From the NCBI GenBank assembly GCA_017526725.1, contig JAFXRA010000140.1, positions 1-42,791 of the forward strand: DNA of 42,791 nucleotides, in the 5' to 3' direction. The notes below the pieces were generated by a model. It was given only the letters and a program-made list of their open reading frames with translations, was not told the DNA's origin and did not search any database. The position numbers were made by a program, and so were the translations under genes. This DNA is from Candidatus Rifleibacteriota bacterium. Lineage in GTDB: Bacteria; Riflebacteria; Ozemobacteria; Ozemobacterales; Ozemobacteraceae. This document shows, piece after piece, positions 8,234 through 16,652 of this stretch; within the stretch, counting starts at the first letter, position 1, and every line of letters begins with the position of its first letter.

Positions 8234-8262
8234 TTGATTATTTTTAAATCAATGTTATTATA
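8234..8262. promoter_or_regulatory. Overlapping divergent promoter between lptG and ugd
   Basis: On the plus strand, TTGATT (8234-8239), a 16-nt spacer and TATTAT (8256-8261) form a fair sigma-70 promoter for ugd. On the minus strand, TATAAT (complement of 8257-8262) could be the lptG -10, without a convincing -35. The two -10 boxes almost coincide, so transcription in the two directions might compete. The gap is only 91 bp. Confidence 0.4.
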
Positions 8263-8307
8263 CCTAAAATTTATCATATTTAGCTACCTAGTTAAAGGAA
8301 GAGTAAC

Positions 8308-9636
8308 ATGAAAATAGCAATGATAGGCACAGGTTACGTTGGTCTTGTAACCGGTACATGCTTTGCCGAATCAGGTAATGATGTAGTTTGTGTCGACACT
8401 AATGAAAAGAAAATTAACGATTTGCTTGAAGGAAAAATTCCTATATATGAACCAGGCCTTGATGTCTTAGTTAAAAGAAATTTTAACAACGAACGTCTGA
8501 GTTTTACTACCAACTTAGAAACTGCAGTAGACAAGTCTCTGCTTCTTTTTATTGCTGTTGGTACTCCTCCAGGAGAAGATGGTTCTGCTGATCTTACCCA
8601 TGTTTTGGCAGTTGCAAAGAGCATTGGTCAGTGCATGAAGGAATATAAAATAATCGTTGATAAATCAACTGTACCTGTAGGCACAGCAAAGCTTGTTAAG
8701 AAAACCATTCAGGAAGAACTTGATAAGCGCGGTGTAAAGATTGAATTTGATGTTGTCAGCAACCCGGAATTCCTTAAAGAAGGCAATGCTATTGATGACT
8801 TCATGAAGCCAGACAGAGTAGTTGTAGGCTGCGACAATGTAAGAACCGGTGAAATAATGAAGGAATTGTATTCTCCATTTGTTAGAACAGGTAAACCTAT
8901 TCTTGTAATGGATGTTGCTTCTGCAGAAATGACTAAATATGCAGCTAATGCTATGCTTGCAACAAAGATTTCTTTCATGAACGATATAGCTAATCTTTGT
9001 GAACGTTTGGGCGTTGATGTTGCTCAGGTTCGTCAGGGTATCGGTTCTGACAGCAGAATCGGTTATTCTTTCATATTCCCAGGTCCTGGCTATGGCGGAA
9101 GCTGTTTCCCAAAAGACGTTCAGGCTATTGTTAAGACTGGCGAACAGCATGGCTATAAGCTTGAAATTCTCTCTGCAGTAGAATCTGTAAATAACCGCCA
9201 AAAGAAAGTTCTTTTTGATAAATTAAAAAGATATTATGGAGATGAACTCACGAATAAGACTATAGCTGTATGGGGTTTGGCTTTTAAACCTAACACAGAT
9301 GATATGCGCGAAGCTCCGTCTATTGTTCTTATTAAGAATCTAATTGCTGAAGGCTGCAAAGTTAAAGCTTATGATCCAGAAGCAACAAAAGAAGCTTATA
9401 AGATTTTTGGCGACAAGATTGAATATGTCAAGAAGCAGTATGATGCTCTTGAAGACGCTGATGCCCTAGTTATAGTTACTGAATGGAACGAATTCAGAAG
9501 ACCAGATTTTGACAAGATTAAATCTTTGCTCAAAAAGCCGGTAATTATGGATGGCAGAAATCTTTTCGATCCTAAGAAAATGGCTGAAATGGGCTTTGAA
9601 TACGAAGGAATCGGCAGACGTCTTTATAATAAATAA
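8308..9636 (+). CDS. ugd: UDP-glucose 6-dehydrogenase
   Basis: 442 residues, normal for the UDP-glucose/GDP-mannose dehydrogenase family. It catalyses two-step NAD-dependent oxidation of UDP-glucose to UDP-glucuronate. The N-terminal Rossmann motif is [10 protein letters not shown] (7-16). STVPVGTA (120-127), NPEFLKEG (152-159) and the catalytic-Cys motif [12 protein letters not shown] with Cys266 are intact, and the C-terminal domain contains [15 protein letters not shown] related UDP-sugar dehydrogenase cannot be fully excluded, but the motifs fit Ugd best. The ribosome-binding site AAAGGAAG is good. The sugar nucleotidyltransferase follows 18 nt after the stop, and a terminator closes the pair. 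It supplies UDP-glucuronate for surface polysaccharide or LPS. Confidence 0.93.
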   Translation: MKIAMIGTGYVGLVTGTCFAESGNDVVCVDTNEKKINDLLEGKIPIYEPGLDVLVKRNFNNERLSFTTNLETAVDKSLLLFIAVGTPPGEDGSADLTHVLAVAKSIGQCMKEYKIIVDKSTVPVGTAKLVKKTIQEELDKRGVKIEFDVVSNPEFLKEGNAIDDFMKPDRVVVGCDNVRTGEIMKELYSPFVRTGKPILVMDVASAEMTKYAANAMLATKISFMNDIANLCERLGVDVAQVRQGIGSDSRIGYSFIFPGPGYGGSCFPKDVQAIVKTGEQHGYKLEILSAVESVNNRQKKVLFDKLKRYYGDELTNKTIAVWGLAFKPNTDDMREAPSIVLIKNLIAEGCKVKAYDPEATKEAYKIFGDKIEYVKKQYDALEDADALVIVTEWNEFRRPDFDKIKSLLKKPVIMDGRNLFDPKKMAEMGFEYEGIGRRLYNK

Positions 9637-9654
9637 TTTGAGGGGTGATTCTTA

Positions 9655-10656
9655 ATGAAAGTAATATTACCTGTTGCCGGTAAAGGCACTAGACTTAGAC
9701 CGCATACTTTTACAAAACCAAAATCTCTTGTCAGAGTTGCTGGCAAGACTGTATTACAGCATGTTATAGATGGTTTAGCAAAGGTTGATGTTGAAGAATA
9801 TATCATTATTACCGACAAAAATGGTCATATTATAAAGCAGTTCGTTGATGAGCACTATCCTGATATTAAGGTTACCTATGTGACTCAGACAGAACTGTTA
9901 GGGCCTGCTCACGCTGTTTCCTTAGCTTCTCCAAGAATTATGGAAGGCGACGATGTTCTGGTAGTCTTTAATGATACGCTGTTTGTTACAGATTTAACCC
10001 GTATCCATATTCTTTGTAAAGACTTAGACGGATTAATCTACTCAAAAGAAGTTGAAGACTACAAGCGTTTTGGCGTTAATGTCATGAAAGATGGCGTTAT
10101 TGTTGATATGGTTGAAAAGCCAGATCAGCCAGTCAGCAAATTGGCTCAAGTCGGTTTGTATTATCTGAAAAATGGCCGTCAGTTCATGGATTACATAAAT
10201 AAAGCCATTCAGAATGACCTTAGAACAAAAGGCGAATTCTATTTGCCAGAAGTATTCAAGCTTATGATAAAAGATGGCTTGAAACTTGGCGCTCCTGAAA
10301 TTGAAGAATGGCTTGACTGCGGTAAGCCGGAAACATTGTTGGAAACAAATCGTTATTTGTTGGAACGTGCAACCGGAAATCACATCTTTATCGAAGGCTG
10401 TGTAATCATTCCGCCAGTTTCTATACATCCATCAGCAGAAGTTAAGCACAGCGTTATAGGGCCTTATGTTTCAATAGCAGAAAACTGCAAAATAAACGAA
10501 TCTATTATTCGCAATTCTGTCATTAACCCAAATTCTATACTTCATAATGTAATGCTTGATGAATCGCTGATTGGCGATGCTGTTGAACTGGCTGGTCAGT
10601 CGCAGCGTATGAATATTGGTGATAATTCAGTAATTGATTTAAGTGGTCGCAATTAA
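9655..10656 (+). CDS. Sugar-phosphate nucleotidyltransferase (RmlA/GlmU-like)
   Basis: 333 residues. The N-terminal signature GKGTRLRPHTFTKPKSLVRVAGK (from about residue 9) is the nucleotide-binding loop of NDP-sugar pyrophosphorylases, which join NTP and sugar-1-phosphate. FNDTLF (about 105-110) occupies the usual GD metal position, with Asn-Asp in place of Gly-Asp. EKPDQPVS and EWLDCGKPETLLETN complete the catalytic domain. From about residue 240, hexapeptide-like repeats (VIIPPVSIHPSAEVKHSVIG, SIIRNSVINPNSILH) form a left-handed beta-helix tail. The exact sugar and nucleotide cannot be read from sequence; glucose-1-phosphate with UTP or dTTP is likely given the ugd partner upstream. Confidence 0.85.
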   Translation: MKVILPVAGKGTRLRPHTFTKPKSLVRVAGKTVLQHVIDGLAKVDVEEYIIITDKNGHIIKQFVDEHYPDIKVTYVTQTELLGPAHAVSLASPRIMEGDDVLVVFNDTLFVTDLTRIHILCKDLDGLIYSKEVEDYKRFGVNVMKDGVIVDMVEKPDQPVSKLAQVGLYYLKNGRQFMDYINKAIQNDLRTKGEFYLPEVFKLMIKDGLKLGAPEIEEWLDCGKPETLLETNRYLLERATGNHIFIEGCVIIPPVSIHPSAEVKHSVIGPYVSIAENCKINESIIRNSVINPNSILHNVMLDESLIGDAVELAGQSQRMNIGDNSVIDLSGRN

Positions 10657-10658
10657 AT

Positions 10659-10690
10659 AAAAAAGGCTTGAGATACTCAAGCCTTTTTTT
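10659..10690 (+). terminator. Rho-independent terminator after the ugd pair
   Basis: GGCTTGAG (10665-10672) pairs with CTCAAGCC (10676-10683) around a 3-nt loop, followed by T7 and preceded by A6. It ends the ugd-nucleotidyltransferase unit and, with its A-tract, might also act in reverse. Confidence 0.88.
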
Positions 10691-10713
10691 ATTTAAAAGA
10701 GATTAAGGTATAA

Positions 10714-11487
10714 ATGAATATTGGTTTAAAGCTTTGGTCGACAAATATAGAGTATTACGCAAAGGAAGCTTTGTGTCTGTATGAGCAGGGCTATTGCTCA
10801 TATGTTGAGCTTTATGCTGTTCCTGGCACTTTTGAAGAAACAGCAGTTGCTTGGAAAAACTTAAATATTCCTTATACTCTGCATTGTCCTCATTTTGCAC
10901 ATGGCTTTAATTTAGGAAAATCCAAGCTGAGAGAAAGCAACAGAAAGAAATTTGAAGAAGTTAGAAAATTTGCGGACTTATTGAACGTAGATTATATCAT
11001 TATTCACGGCGGAATAGATGGTGAAGCAGAAGAAACAGCCAAGCAGCTTAAAGATTTGAATGAACCTAGAGCTTTAATTGAAAATAAACCATATAAAGCT
11101 GTTCCTGTTATTGCACCAGGAAAGACTTGTGTGGGGTATTCCCCTGAACAGATTGAAATGATAAAAAGAGTATCGGGCTGCGGTTTCTGTTTGGACTTTA
11201 ATCATGCTATCTGTGCTGCAAACTCATTTAATTACAATTATATAGATTATATAAAAAGGTTTATGGCTTTAAAGCCTGACATGTTTCATTTGTCAGATTT
11301 ACCTGATAAAAAAACTGAATATGACGGGCATTTTCACTTGGGAGAGGGGCAAATAGACTTAAAGAGTATAGCTCAATTCATGAATAAAGACTCCAAGGTC
11401 AGCTTAGAAACAGCGAAAAACAGCAGAACGTCGTTAGAAGATTTCATCAAAGACTCAGAATATTATTCTAAACTGATGGAGAAATGA
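10714..11487 (+). CDS. TIM-barrel protein, xylose isomerase/endonuclease IV-like
   Basis: 257 residues with AP_endonuc_2-type features: MNIGLKLWS at the first strand, YVELYAVPG, YTLHCPHFAHG, VDYIIIHGG, GFCLDFNHAI, MFHLSDL, and HFHLGEGQIDL near the C-terminus. The His, Glu and Asp residues on successive strands fit a metal-binding sugar isomerase-like barrel rather than a true DNA-repair endonuclease IV, because several EndoIV zinc ligands are not evident. Substrate unknown. It starts 23 nt after a terminator with only a modest AAGG site, so it may have its own promoter or rely on readthrough. Sugar-nucleotide neighbours suggest carbohydrate metabolism (inference). Confidence 0.65.
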   Translation: MNIGLKLWSTNIEYYAKEALCLYEQGYCSYVELYAVPGTFEETAVAWKNLNIPYTLHCPHFAHGFNLGKSKLRESNRKKFEEVRKFADLLNVDYIIIHGGIDGEAEETAKQLKDLNEPRALIENKPYKAVPVIAPGKTCVGYSPEQIEMIKRVSGCGFCLDFNHAICAANSFNYNYIDYIKRFMALKPDMFHLSDLPDKKTEYDGHFHLGEGQIDLKSIAQFMNKDSKVSLETAKNSRTSLEDFIKDSEYYSKLMEK

Positions 11488-11608
11488 GAGCAACAGAGCA
11501 ATAGAGCGGTAGAGCGTAGAGTTGCCAAGCAGAGTTTGGCGTGGTGAGATGGCAACTGACGTTGCTTGTGAGAATTGTTAGAAGGGTTCGAAGAGTTGGA
11601 AGTGTTGT

Positions 11609-11652
11609 CCTAAAGCCCATACGCTATACTTTTTATGACAAATGTGTAGGCT
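11609..11652 (+). repeat. Truncated copy of the 79-bp palindrome (right half)
   Basis: From CCTAAAGCCC through GTAGGCT this matches the right half of the complete elements at 26988-27066 and 32989-33067, with one change near the end (GTAGGCT for GTAGACT). The left arm is missing and replaced by GTTGGAAGTGTTGT. Its inner arm is GCTATAC, as in the 32989 copy. Confidence 0.85.
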
Positions 11653-11775
11653 ATTAGCAAAAATTAATTTGGACTTAAGAATAAGTTTTAGCACGGCCTT
11701 TCTTTCCAACTTTAAATGAACCTAAAACAATCCTCTTATCTCTCTTACTCTTATCTCTGCTCTCTAAATTGAGAT

Positions 11776-11855
11776 GTCTCGCGTCTAGCTGTCCGCAAAC
11801 AGCTACGATTGAAGTCTTCAATTATGTGATGATCAATGGCGGTCAGCAGCTTGTT
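11776..11855 (+). repeat. 80-bp direct repeat, copy 1
   Basis: Matches copy 2 (11940-12019) at 77 of 80 positions by my alignment. It holds two hairpins: TAGCTGT/ACAGCTA around CCGCAA, and ATTGAAG/CTTCAAT around one base. Its outer part has CTGTCCGC near the left and a GCGGTCAG near the right that no longer pairs perfectly. The two copies are separated by 84 bp. Confidence 0.92.
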
Positions 11856-11939
11856 CGACCTTATTCTCCTCCGCGGTCTCTTATGATTTCTGCCTTCGGA
11901 TAATCTTTGAGGGAACGAGCCTTGTGCGGAGAATAGAAG

Positions 11940-12019
11940 GTCTCGCGTCTAGCTGTCCGCAAACAGCTACGATTGAAGTCTTCAATTATGTGATGATCAA
12001 TGGCGGACAGTTGCTTGTT
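11940..12019 (+). repeat. 80-bp direct repeat, copy 2
   Basis: Second copy, with the same two internal hairpins. Here CTGTCCGC on the left pairs perfectly with GCGGACAG on the right, so the whole unit could fold. A similar start (GTCTCACG...CTGTCCGC) occurs at about 190-210. The -35 box of a likely downstream promoter begins in its last bases. Confidence 0.92.
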
Positions 12020-12044
12020 TTTTATTATGAAATTGATTTATAAT
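12015..12044 (+). promoter_or_regulatory. Likely sigma-70 promoter for the PseC-like gene
   Basis: TTGTTT (12015-12020), an 18-nt spacer and a perfect TATAAT (12039-12044) lie 47 nt upstream of the aminotransferase ATG. The -35 overlaps the end of the second 80-bp repeat, so the repeat may have supplied part of the promoter. Confidence 0.55.
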
Positions 12045-12091
12045 TATTTTGATAAAGAAATGCTATTGCTGAACTAGAGAAAGGCAGAAAG

Positions 12092-13303
12092 ATGGATAAT
12101 TTTATTCCCTACGGACACCAGAATATTACAGAAGAAGATATAGAAGCCGTTTCAAAAGTATTAAAAGCTAACTATATTACTCAGGGACCTGTTGTAGAAG
12201 AATTTGAAAAGGCTGTTTGTGAAAAGACAGGCTCTAATTACGGTGTTTGCTGCACAAACGGAACCTCTGCCCTTCATTTAGCTATGATAGCTGCTGGCGT
12301 TAACAAAAACGACAGAATCATTGCTCCCGCAATAACCTTTTGCGCCAGTGCTAACTGTGCCAGATTCTTAGGGGCAGAAGTATTGTTTGCTGATATAAAT
12401 GATAGTATTACCATGTCTGTAGAAAGCTGCAGAGCTCTGTTGGAAAAATCAAAGTCTGAAGGCAAGCCTGTAAAAGCTGTTGTTACAGTGGATATGGCTG
12501 GCTATATATGCGATATGGAAGCTTTTGCTAAGCTTAAAAAAGAATTTGGCTTTGTCTGGGTTGAAGATTCGTGTCACGCAATAGGAGGTTCCTGGACAGC
12601 TTCTGATGGCAAAGTTTATAAAGTGGGCGAATACCAGGATGTTGATATGACAGTTTTCAGCTTTCACCCTGTAAAGCATGTTACAACCGGTGAAGGTGGA
12701 ATGATTATAACTCACTCTGAAAAGTATGCTAAGTCTCTTAGATTTTACAGAAGTCACGGAATGACGAAAGTTCCAGAACTCTTTAAATGCAGAGAAGAAG
12801 CCTTTGACAAAGATGGTCTTGTAAATCCGTGGTATTACGAAATGCAGGATTTAGGCTTTAACTACAGAATGACTGAAATGCAGGCTGCATTAGGTTTAAG
12901 CCAGCTTAAGCGCCTCGAAAGCGGCATAGAAAGACGCCGAGAAATTGCTGATTATTACAGAAAAGAATTGGCTGACTGTTCGTTAATTTCTTTCCCTGTA
13001 GTTGATAAAAAGAAGATAGGTCATGCATACCATCTGGCTATTATGTTAATAGACTTTGAAAAGGCTGGCATGACCAGAGCTGCTTTTATGAATAAATTGG
13101 CTGGTTTGGGAATTGGGACTCAGGTTCATTATATACCTGTGCCAATGCTGCCATATTATCTGGATAAGCTCCATGGAGAAAAATTCCCGAATGCCATAGC
13201 TTATTACAGAAAATGTCTATCTCTGCCATGTTTCCCAACACTTAGTGATGACGACCTTCAAAGGGTTGTTCGTGGCATAAAGCAAGTATTAAATAGAGCT
13301 TAG
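12092..13303 (+). CDS. pseC: DegT/DnrJ/EryC1/StrS aminotransferase, PseC-like
   Basis: 403 residues. The opening FIPYGHQNITEEDIEAVSKVL then YITQGPVVEEFE is typical of PseC, the PLP-dependent transaminase making UDP-4-amino-4,6-dideoxy-N-acetyl-beta-L-altrosamine. NGTSALHLA (56-64), VEDSCHAIG (157-165) and SFHPVKHVTTGEGG with the PLP lysine at Lys195 are all intact, and the length is normal for the family. The acetyltransferase that would use this product follows 12 nt later, which supports a pseudaminic-acid-like pathway. PseB, PseG, PseI and PseF are not in the window, so a related amino sugar for LPS remains possible. The ribosome-binding site is GAGAAAGG. Confidence 0.82.
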   Translation: MDNFIPYGHQNITEEDIEAVSKVLKANYITQGPVVEEFEKAVCEKTGSNYGVCCTNGTSALHLAMIAAGVNKNDRIIAPAITFCASANCARFLGAEVLFADINDSITMSVESCRALLEKSKSEGKPVKAVVTVDMAGYICDMEAFAKLKKEFGFVWVEDSCHAIGGSWTASDGKVYKVGEYQDVDMTVFSFHPVKHVTTGEGGMIITHSEKYAKSLRFYRSHGMTKVPELFKCREEAFDKDGLVNPWYYEMQDLGFNYRMTEMQAALGLSQLKRLESGIERRREIADYYRKELADCSLISFPVVDKKKIGHAYHLAIMLIDFEKAGMTRAAFMNKLAGLGIGTQVHYIPVPMLPYYLDKLHGEKFPNAIAYYRKCLSLPCFPTLSDDDLQRVVRGIKQVLNRA

Positions 13304-13315
13304 AGCAAAACATAA

Positions 13316-13807
13316 ATGACAAACAGCTTAACATTGAGACCTTGGCAGGAATCAGACTGCCGAATGATTTACGACTGGCGTATGAGTCCGGAAGTCAGAG
13401 CCAAAAGCTTTAACAATAAAGAATTTTCATACGAAGACCATAAAAAATGGTTTCAAAACTTTATGCAGAACAAGCTTTCCTTTGGTTTTATTCTGGAAGA
13501 TGCCGGCAAGCCTGTTGCTCAGATAAGATTCGATAAGACTAAAATCGAAGGATACTATAATATTTCTATTTTTACTGCACCGAATTTATCTGGAAAAGGC
13601 TATGGAAATAAAATCCTTGAATTAGCTTGTCAGGACAAAAACCTCTTAGCTAAGGCAAAATTCTTTGTAGCAGAGGTTTTTGATGACAATATTCCTTCAA
13701 AAAAGATTTTTTTGAAAAATGGTTTTGAAGTTACAGGCGAAACAGATGTAGATGACCACCATGTTTTGCTGTTCAAGCGCCAGGCTTTATACCAATCTAG
13801 CCTTTAA
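13316..13807 (+). CDS. pseH: GNAT acetyltransferase, PseH-like
   Basis: 163 residues with the GNAT fold. LRPWQESDCRMIYDWRMSPEVRAKSFN (about 6-32) and HKKWFQNF are characteristic of PseH-type UDP-amino-sugar N-acetyltransferases. LSGKGYGNKIL is the acetyl-CoA pyrophosphate loop, and NIPSKKIFLKNGFEV is the C-terminal GNAT motif. It follows the PseC-like gene by 12 nt without a clear Shine-Dalgarno site, consistent with translational coupling. Its 3' end overlaps the convergent kpsF gene by 21 nt, with no terminator between them. The likely product is an N-acetylated 4-amino sugar used in flagellin glycosylation or a surface glycan. Confidence 0.72.
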   Translation: MTNSLTLRPWQESDCRMIYDWRMSPEVRAKSFNNKEFSYEDHKKWFQNFMQNKLSFGFILEDAGKPVAQIRFDKTKIEGYYNISIFTAPNLSGKGYGNKILELACQDKNLLAKAKFFVAEVFDDNIPSKKIFLKNGFEVTGETDVDDHHVLLFKRQALYQSSL

Positions 13808-14752
13808 GATATCGTGCAGATGCAGGAAACCGACTACGTTGTCTTCATTGTCTACAACAGGCAAAGAAGTAATCGCTTTGTCTTCCATTGTTTTTAGTGC
13901 TTCCATTGCTAATCTGTTGGCAGTAACGCGTTTGGGGTTAGCTGTCATAACTTTGCTTATCGGAATATCCAAATCAACATTTTTGCACTTTTCGAAATAG
14001 CGGCGCAAATCGCCATCTGTAAAGACGCCTAAGAGTTTCTTTGTGTCGCTTATAATAACCAAAGCCCCAAAACCGCCATGAGACATTTTTACAACGGCAT
14101 CACGCAGGATGTCATTTGGTTCAACTAATGGAATTGAATCTCCTGTATGCATTAAATCTTTTACTGCAATGAATTTGCGGCCTAAGCTTCCAGATGGATG
14201 GAATCTGGCAAAATCTCTTTCTTTAAAGCCTCTAGCCTCAATCAAAGCACAGGCTAAGGCATCCCCAAGAGCGAGACTAACAGTAGTGGAACTGGTTGGT
14301 GCAAGATTCAAAGGGCAGGCTTCTCTAGCTACATATGAATTAAGCACTATATCAGAATTCTTTGCCAAAGAAGATTCTGGATTGCCAACCATAGCTATAA
14401 TCTTGGTTCCTATTCTTCTTAAAAAAGGAACAATTCTGATTATTTCATCTGTTTCACCAGAATTAGACAGCAGCAAAACAATATCATCTTCTTTGACCAT
14501 GCCTAAGTCGCCATGTAAGGCTTCTGCAGGGTGAAGAAAGAAGGATGGGGTTCCTGTGCTGGAAAGAGTAGCAGCGATTTTGCTGCCGGTTAAACCTGAT
14601 TTACCCATTCCGCAAACGATTAGACGGCCGGTGCTGTTCAATATAAGTTCTACTGCTTTGGTAAAATTATCATCAAGATTATTAACGGCTTCTTTTAAAG
14701 CCTCAATTTCGTAATTCAAGGCTTTTTTAGCCGATTCTATAGGAGTTGTCAT
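13787..14752 (-). CDS. kdsD: Arabinose-5-phosphate isomerase (SIS + 2 CBS)
   Basis: The frame opens at a TTG (14764), but the ATG at 14752 has GAGG with a 6-nt spacer, giving about 321 residues, normal for KdsD/KpsF. The enzyme converts ribulose-5-phosphate to arabinose-5-phosphate, the first step to Kdo for LPS or capsule. The SIS domain (about 30-170) shows VCGMGKSGLTGSKIAATLSS, HPAEALHGDLGMV and LLLSNSGETDEI. The FHPSGSLGRK linker leads to two CBS domains (about 195-320), the second ending VVGFLHLHDILKA. It overlaps the upstream PilX-like reading frame by about 4 nt when counted from the TTG, so the two are probably cotranscribed despite unrelated roles. Confidence 0.92.
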   Translation of the reverse strand: MTTPIESAKKALNYEIEALKEAVNNLDDNFTKAVELILNSTGRLIVCGMGKSGLTGSKIAATLSSTGTPSFFLHPAEALHGDLGMVKEDDIVLLLSNSGETDEIIRIVPFLRRIGTKIIAMVGNPESSLAKNSDIVLNSYVAREACPLNLAPTSSTTVSLALGDALACALIEARGFKERDFARFHPSGSLGRKFIAVKDLMHTGDSIPLVEPNDILRDAVVKMSHGGFGALVIISDTKKLLGVFTDGDLRRYFEKCKNVDLDIPISKVMTANPKRVTANRLAMEALKTMEDKAITSLPVVDNEDNVVGFLHLHDILKARLV

Positions 14753-14760
14753 ACAAGGCC

Positions 14761-16500
14761 TCAAAGAGTAGCAGGAACTTCACGCCAGCTAGCAATTTCT
14801 TTTGTTATAGCTAAATCATATAGATTAGTATAATCAATTGTTTTGTCTACAGTATAGTCGTAACCGCTTCTTTCTAAGATGCTCTGCCAATCGTAGTAAG
14901 TAATTCTAACATCGTTTGGCATTTTACGTCTGTCAAAACGGTCAACAGAAAGATTACCTACGATATCCATATTACAGAGCTTTTTCATAGAAGAATCGGT
15001 TTTTAGCTCCATACCGCCTTGGGCATGGAAACTGCCTTCAAGACGAGGGCTAAGATTTCTGAATGGAGTGGTTAGACCAAATCTTGACCAGTCGCTGTCG
15101 TGGTGGGGTTCATAAATAATCTTACCTGTGCGGGGTTCATCGTCAGAGGTGTCTGTTTCATTTCGAAGTGCGATAACGCCAAGGCATGATTCACACCCCT
15201 TATCATCTGGAAGAGTTAAAACATCTCCGCCGATATAGACGTTTCCTTCTACTACGAGCAGGCCTTGGCCTTTTACCCAGCCTTCAAGGAAAACATCGCC
15301 CTTAACGTAGGTTATACCATTGATTTCTACGGCATGACTTGTGTCGTGAGCTTTGTTGGGGTTACCAAAATATTTGTTGTATTTGTTTGAAACATTTCGC
15401 CAGTCACCCCAGCCGTAAAGGGGGAGAACCTTATTGTAGGTAACTTTATTACGTTCAAAAGCTTCAACAAATGTTACATCCTGGAAGTATTTGCCTGATG
15501 TCGGATTTTCTTCCGGGTCGATAACGCGATTGGCGATTTTTTTATAAACAGAAGCGGGATATGCCTGAACCTGTTTTTCAGAATATTCTTCAACTTTTTT
15601 AGTGTTTGAATGATAGAGTTCACTGCTGCATTTTTCCCACCATGGGTAAGAGAAAACACCTTGCCATTTGTAATATTGGCGAGTTACCGGGTCATTTGAA
15701 TATTCTATTTCTGTTTCAGTAAAATTGGCTCCGCCGGTCCAACCGGTCCAGCCCATACCCATATCAAGCCATGGGTGTTCCATTTCTTTTTTCATTGCGG
15801 TGAGCATTAACCATTTAGGAAGGTCTACAACAACACCATCCTTCATATAGGTTTTTCCGCCTTTAACTATAAATTCCCATGGATCCCAGAAATCAAATGT
15901 ATCTATTTTGAAAGAATCTCTTGTTGCTTCGTTAAGATAAAAACCGTGACCAGGAGCAATCATTCCAACAGAATTGCTGTTGACTCCACCTTTAAGCAGA
16001 ACGGCTTTGACTTTCTTTTTTACTTCAACCTGTTTTTTGGTATTGTTGAAAACACCCATAGAATTAATTGTTATGGTGCCTTCTCTTGCTAAGTCACGAG
16101 GAACGCCTTGACTAGCTAATTCTTGGGAGGTTTTGGTATTGAGTTCCCAAGTTACACTGGCTTTGATATCTCCGCCTTTCATAACAGGTTCAATTTTTTT
16201 GCCTTCACCCTTGGCTAGTCTGGTCAAATCGACCTCTATAACTCCTGAGTCTTGAGTTGTTATTAATTTATAAATTACATTATCTTTAGAAGTCATTTGG
16301 CTTTTTATGCTAAATAGACATTCTTCAACACCTGATTCTGCTAATAATAAAGCTATAGTTCCGTCAACATAGTTTTCAGAGAGATGGACTTCACCTCTCA
16401 TAAAGTGCATCATACCGTAAACTATAAGGCATACAACACCTATGGTACATATTGTGAAAAACAGTGCCAAACCACGTTTTTTCTTGTTAAGCTTTATCAT
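14761..16500 (-). CDS. PilX-like membrane-anchored protein with beta-rich C-terminus
   Basis: 579 residues. The N-terminus (KKKRGLALFF, hydrophobic to about residue 33, then a helix with LLLAESGVEECLFS) matches the PilX N-terminal pattern seen in minor pilin or pilus-assembly proteins: one transmembrane helix and an AESG motif, without a classical GFTLIE prepilin site. The large C-terminal part is Trp/Tyr-rich. Around residues 390-500 it has beta-helix-like strands (ITYVKGDVFLEGWVKGQGLL, VEGNVYIGGDV). Function unknown; surface or pilus association is inferred. Its upstream region is divergent from the phosphodiester glycosidase operon, and kdsD follows immediately. Confidence 0.6.
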   Translation of the reverse strand: MIKLNKKKRGLALFFTICTIGVVCLIVYGMMHFMRGEVHLSENYVDGTIALLLAESGVEECLFSIKSQMTSKDNVIYKLITTQDSGVIEVDLTRLAKGEGKKIEPVMKGGDIKASVTWELNTKTSQELASQGVPRDLAREGTITINSMGVFNNTKKQVEVKKKVKAVLLKGGVNSNSVGMIAPGHGFYLNEATRDSFKIDTFDFWDPWEFIVKGGKTYMKDGVVVDLPKWLMLTAMKKEMEHPWLDMGMGWTGWTGGANFTETEIEYSNDPVTRQYYKWQGVFSYPWWEKCSSELYHSNTKKVEEYSEKQVQAYPASVYKKIANRVIDPEENPTSGKYFQDVTFVEAFERNKVTYNKVLPLYGWGDWRNVSNKYNKYFGNPNKAHDTSHAVEINGITYVKGDVFLEGWVKGQGLLVVEGNVYIGGDVLTLPDDKGCESCLGVIALRNETDTSDDEPRTGKIIYEPHHDSDWSRFGLTTPFRNLSPRLEGSFHAQGGMELKTDSSMKKLCNMDIVGNLSVDRFDRRKMPNDVRITYYDWQSILERSGYDYTVDKTIDYTNLYDLAITKEIASWREVPATL

Positions 16501-16652
16501 AAAAATGCTCCTGCATAGTCATTACATCACAAATAAGAACAGTTGTACATACTATAATAATAGCAATCTCTTCGATTTTTAGCAACTATAAAGAAAAATA
16601 AGAAGGTTTAAGTATTATTAAGAATCTTTGTATCTTGAGGATAGCTAAGAAT

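Larger units (their letters stand above)
11488..12091. repeat. Intergenic repeat mosaic, about 600 bp
   Basis: No coding region is seen. In order: GAGCAACAGAGCAATAGAGC-type repeats (11487-11520); two short hairpins each followed by (T)GTG(G) (GCCAA/TTGGC at 11524-11540 and GCAAC/GTTGC at 11552-11565); TTGTTAGAAGGGTTCGAAG-type sequence (11576-11605); the right half of the 79-bp palindrome (11609-11652); pyrimidine-rich CTTATCTC sequence (about 11733-11770); and two copies of an 80-bp direct repeat. A likely promoter for the aminotransferase gene begins inside the second copy. Confidence 0.75.

Noticed and set aside
8665..9201. 178-codon ORF antisense to ugd
   Set aside because: Ugd motifs are complete on the plus strand; the antisense product is Tyr/Cys/Ile-rich with no recognisable domain or start signal.
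11776..12019. Possible minimal CRISPR (two 80-bp repeats with an 84-bp spacer)
   Set aside because: The repeats are far too long for CRISPR, only two copies exist, and no cas genes are present.
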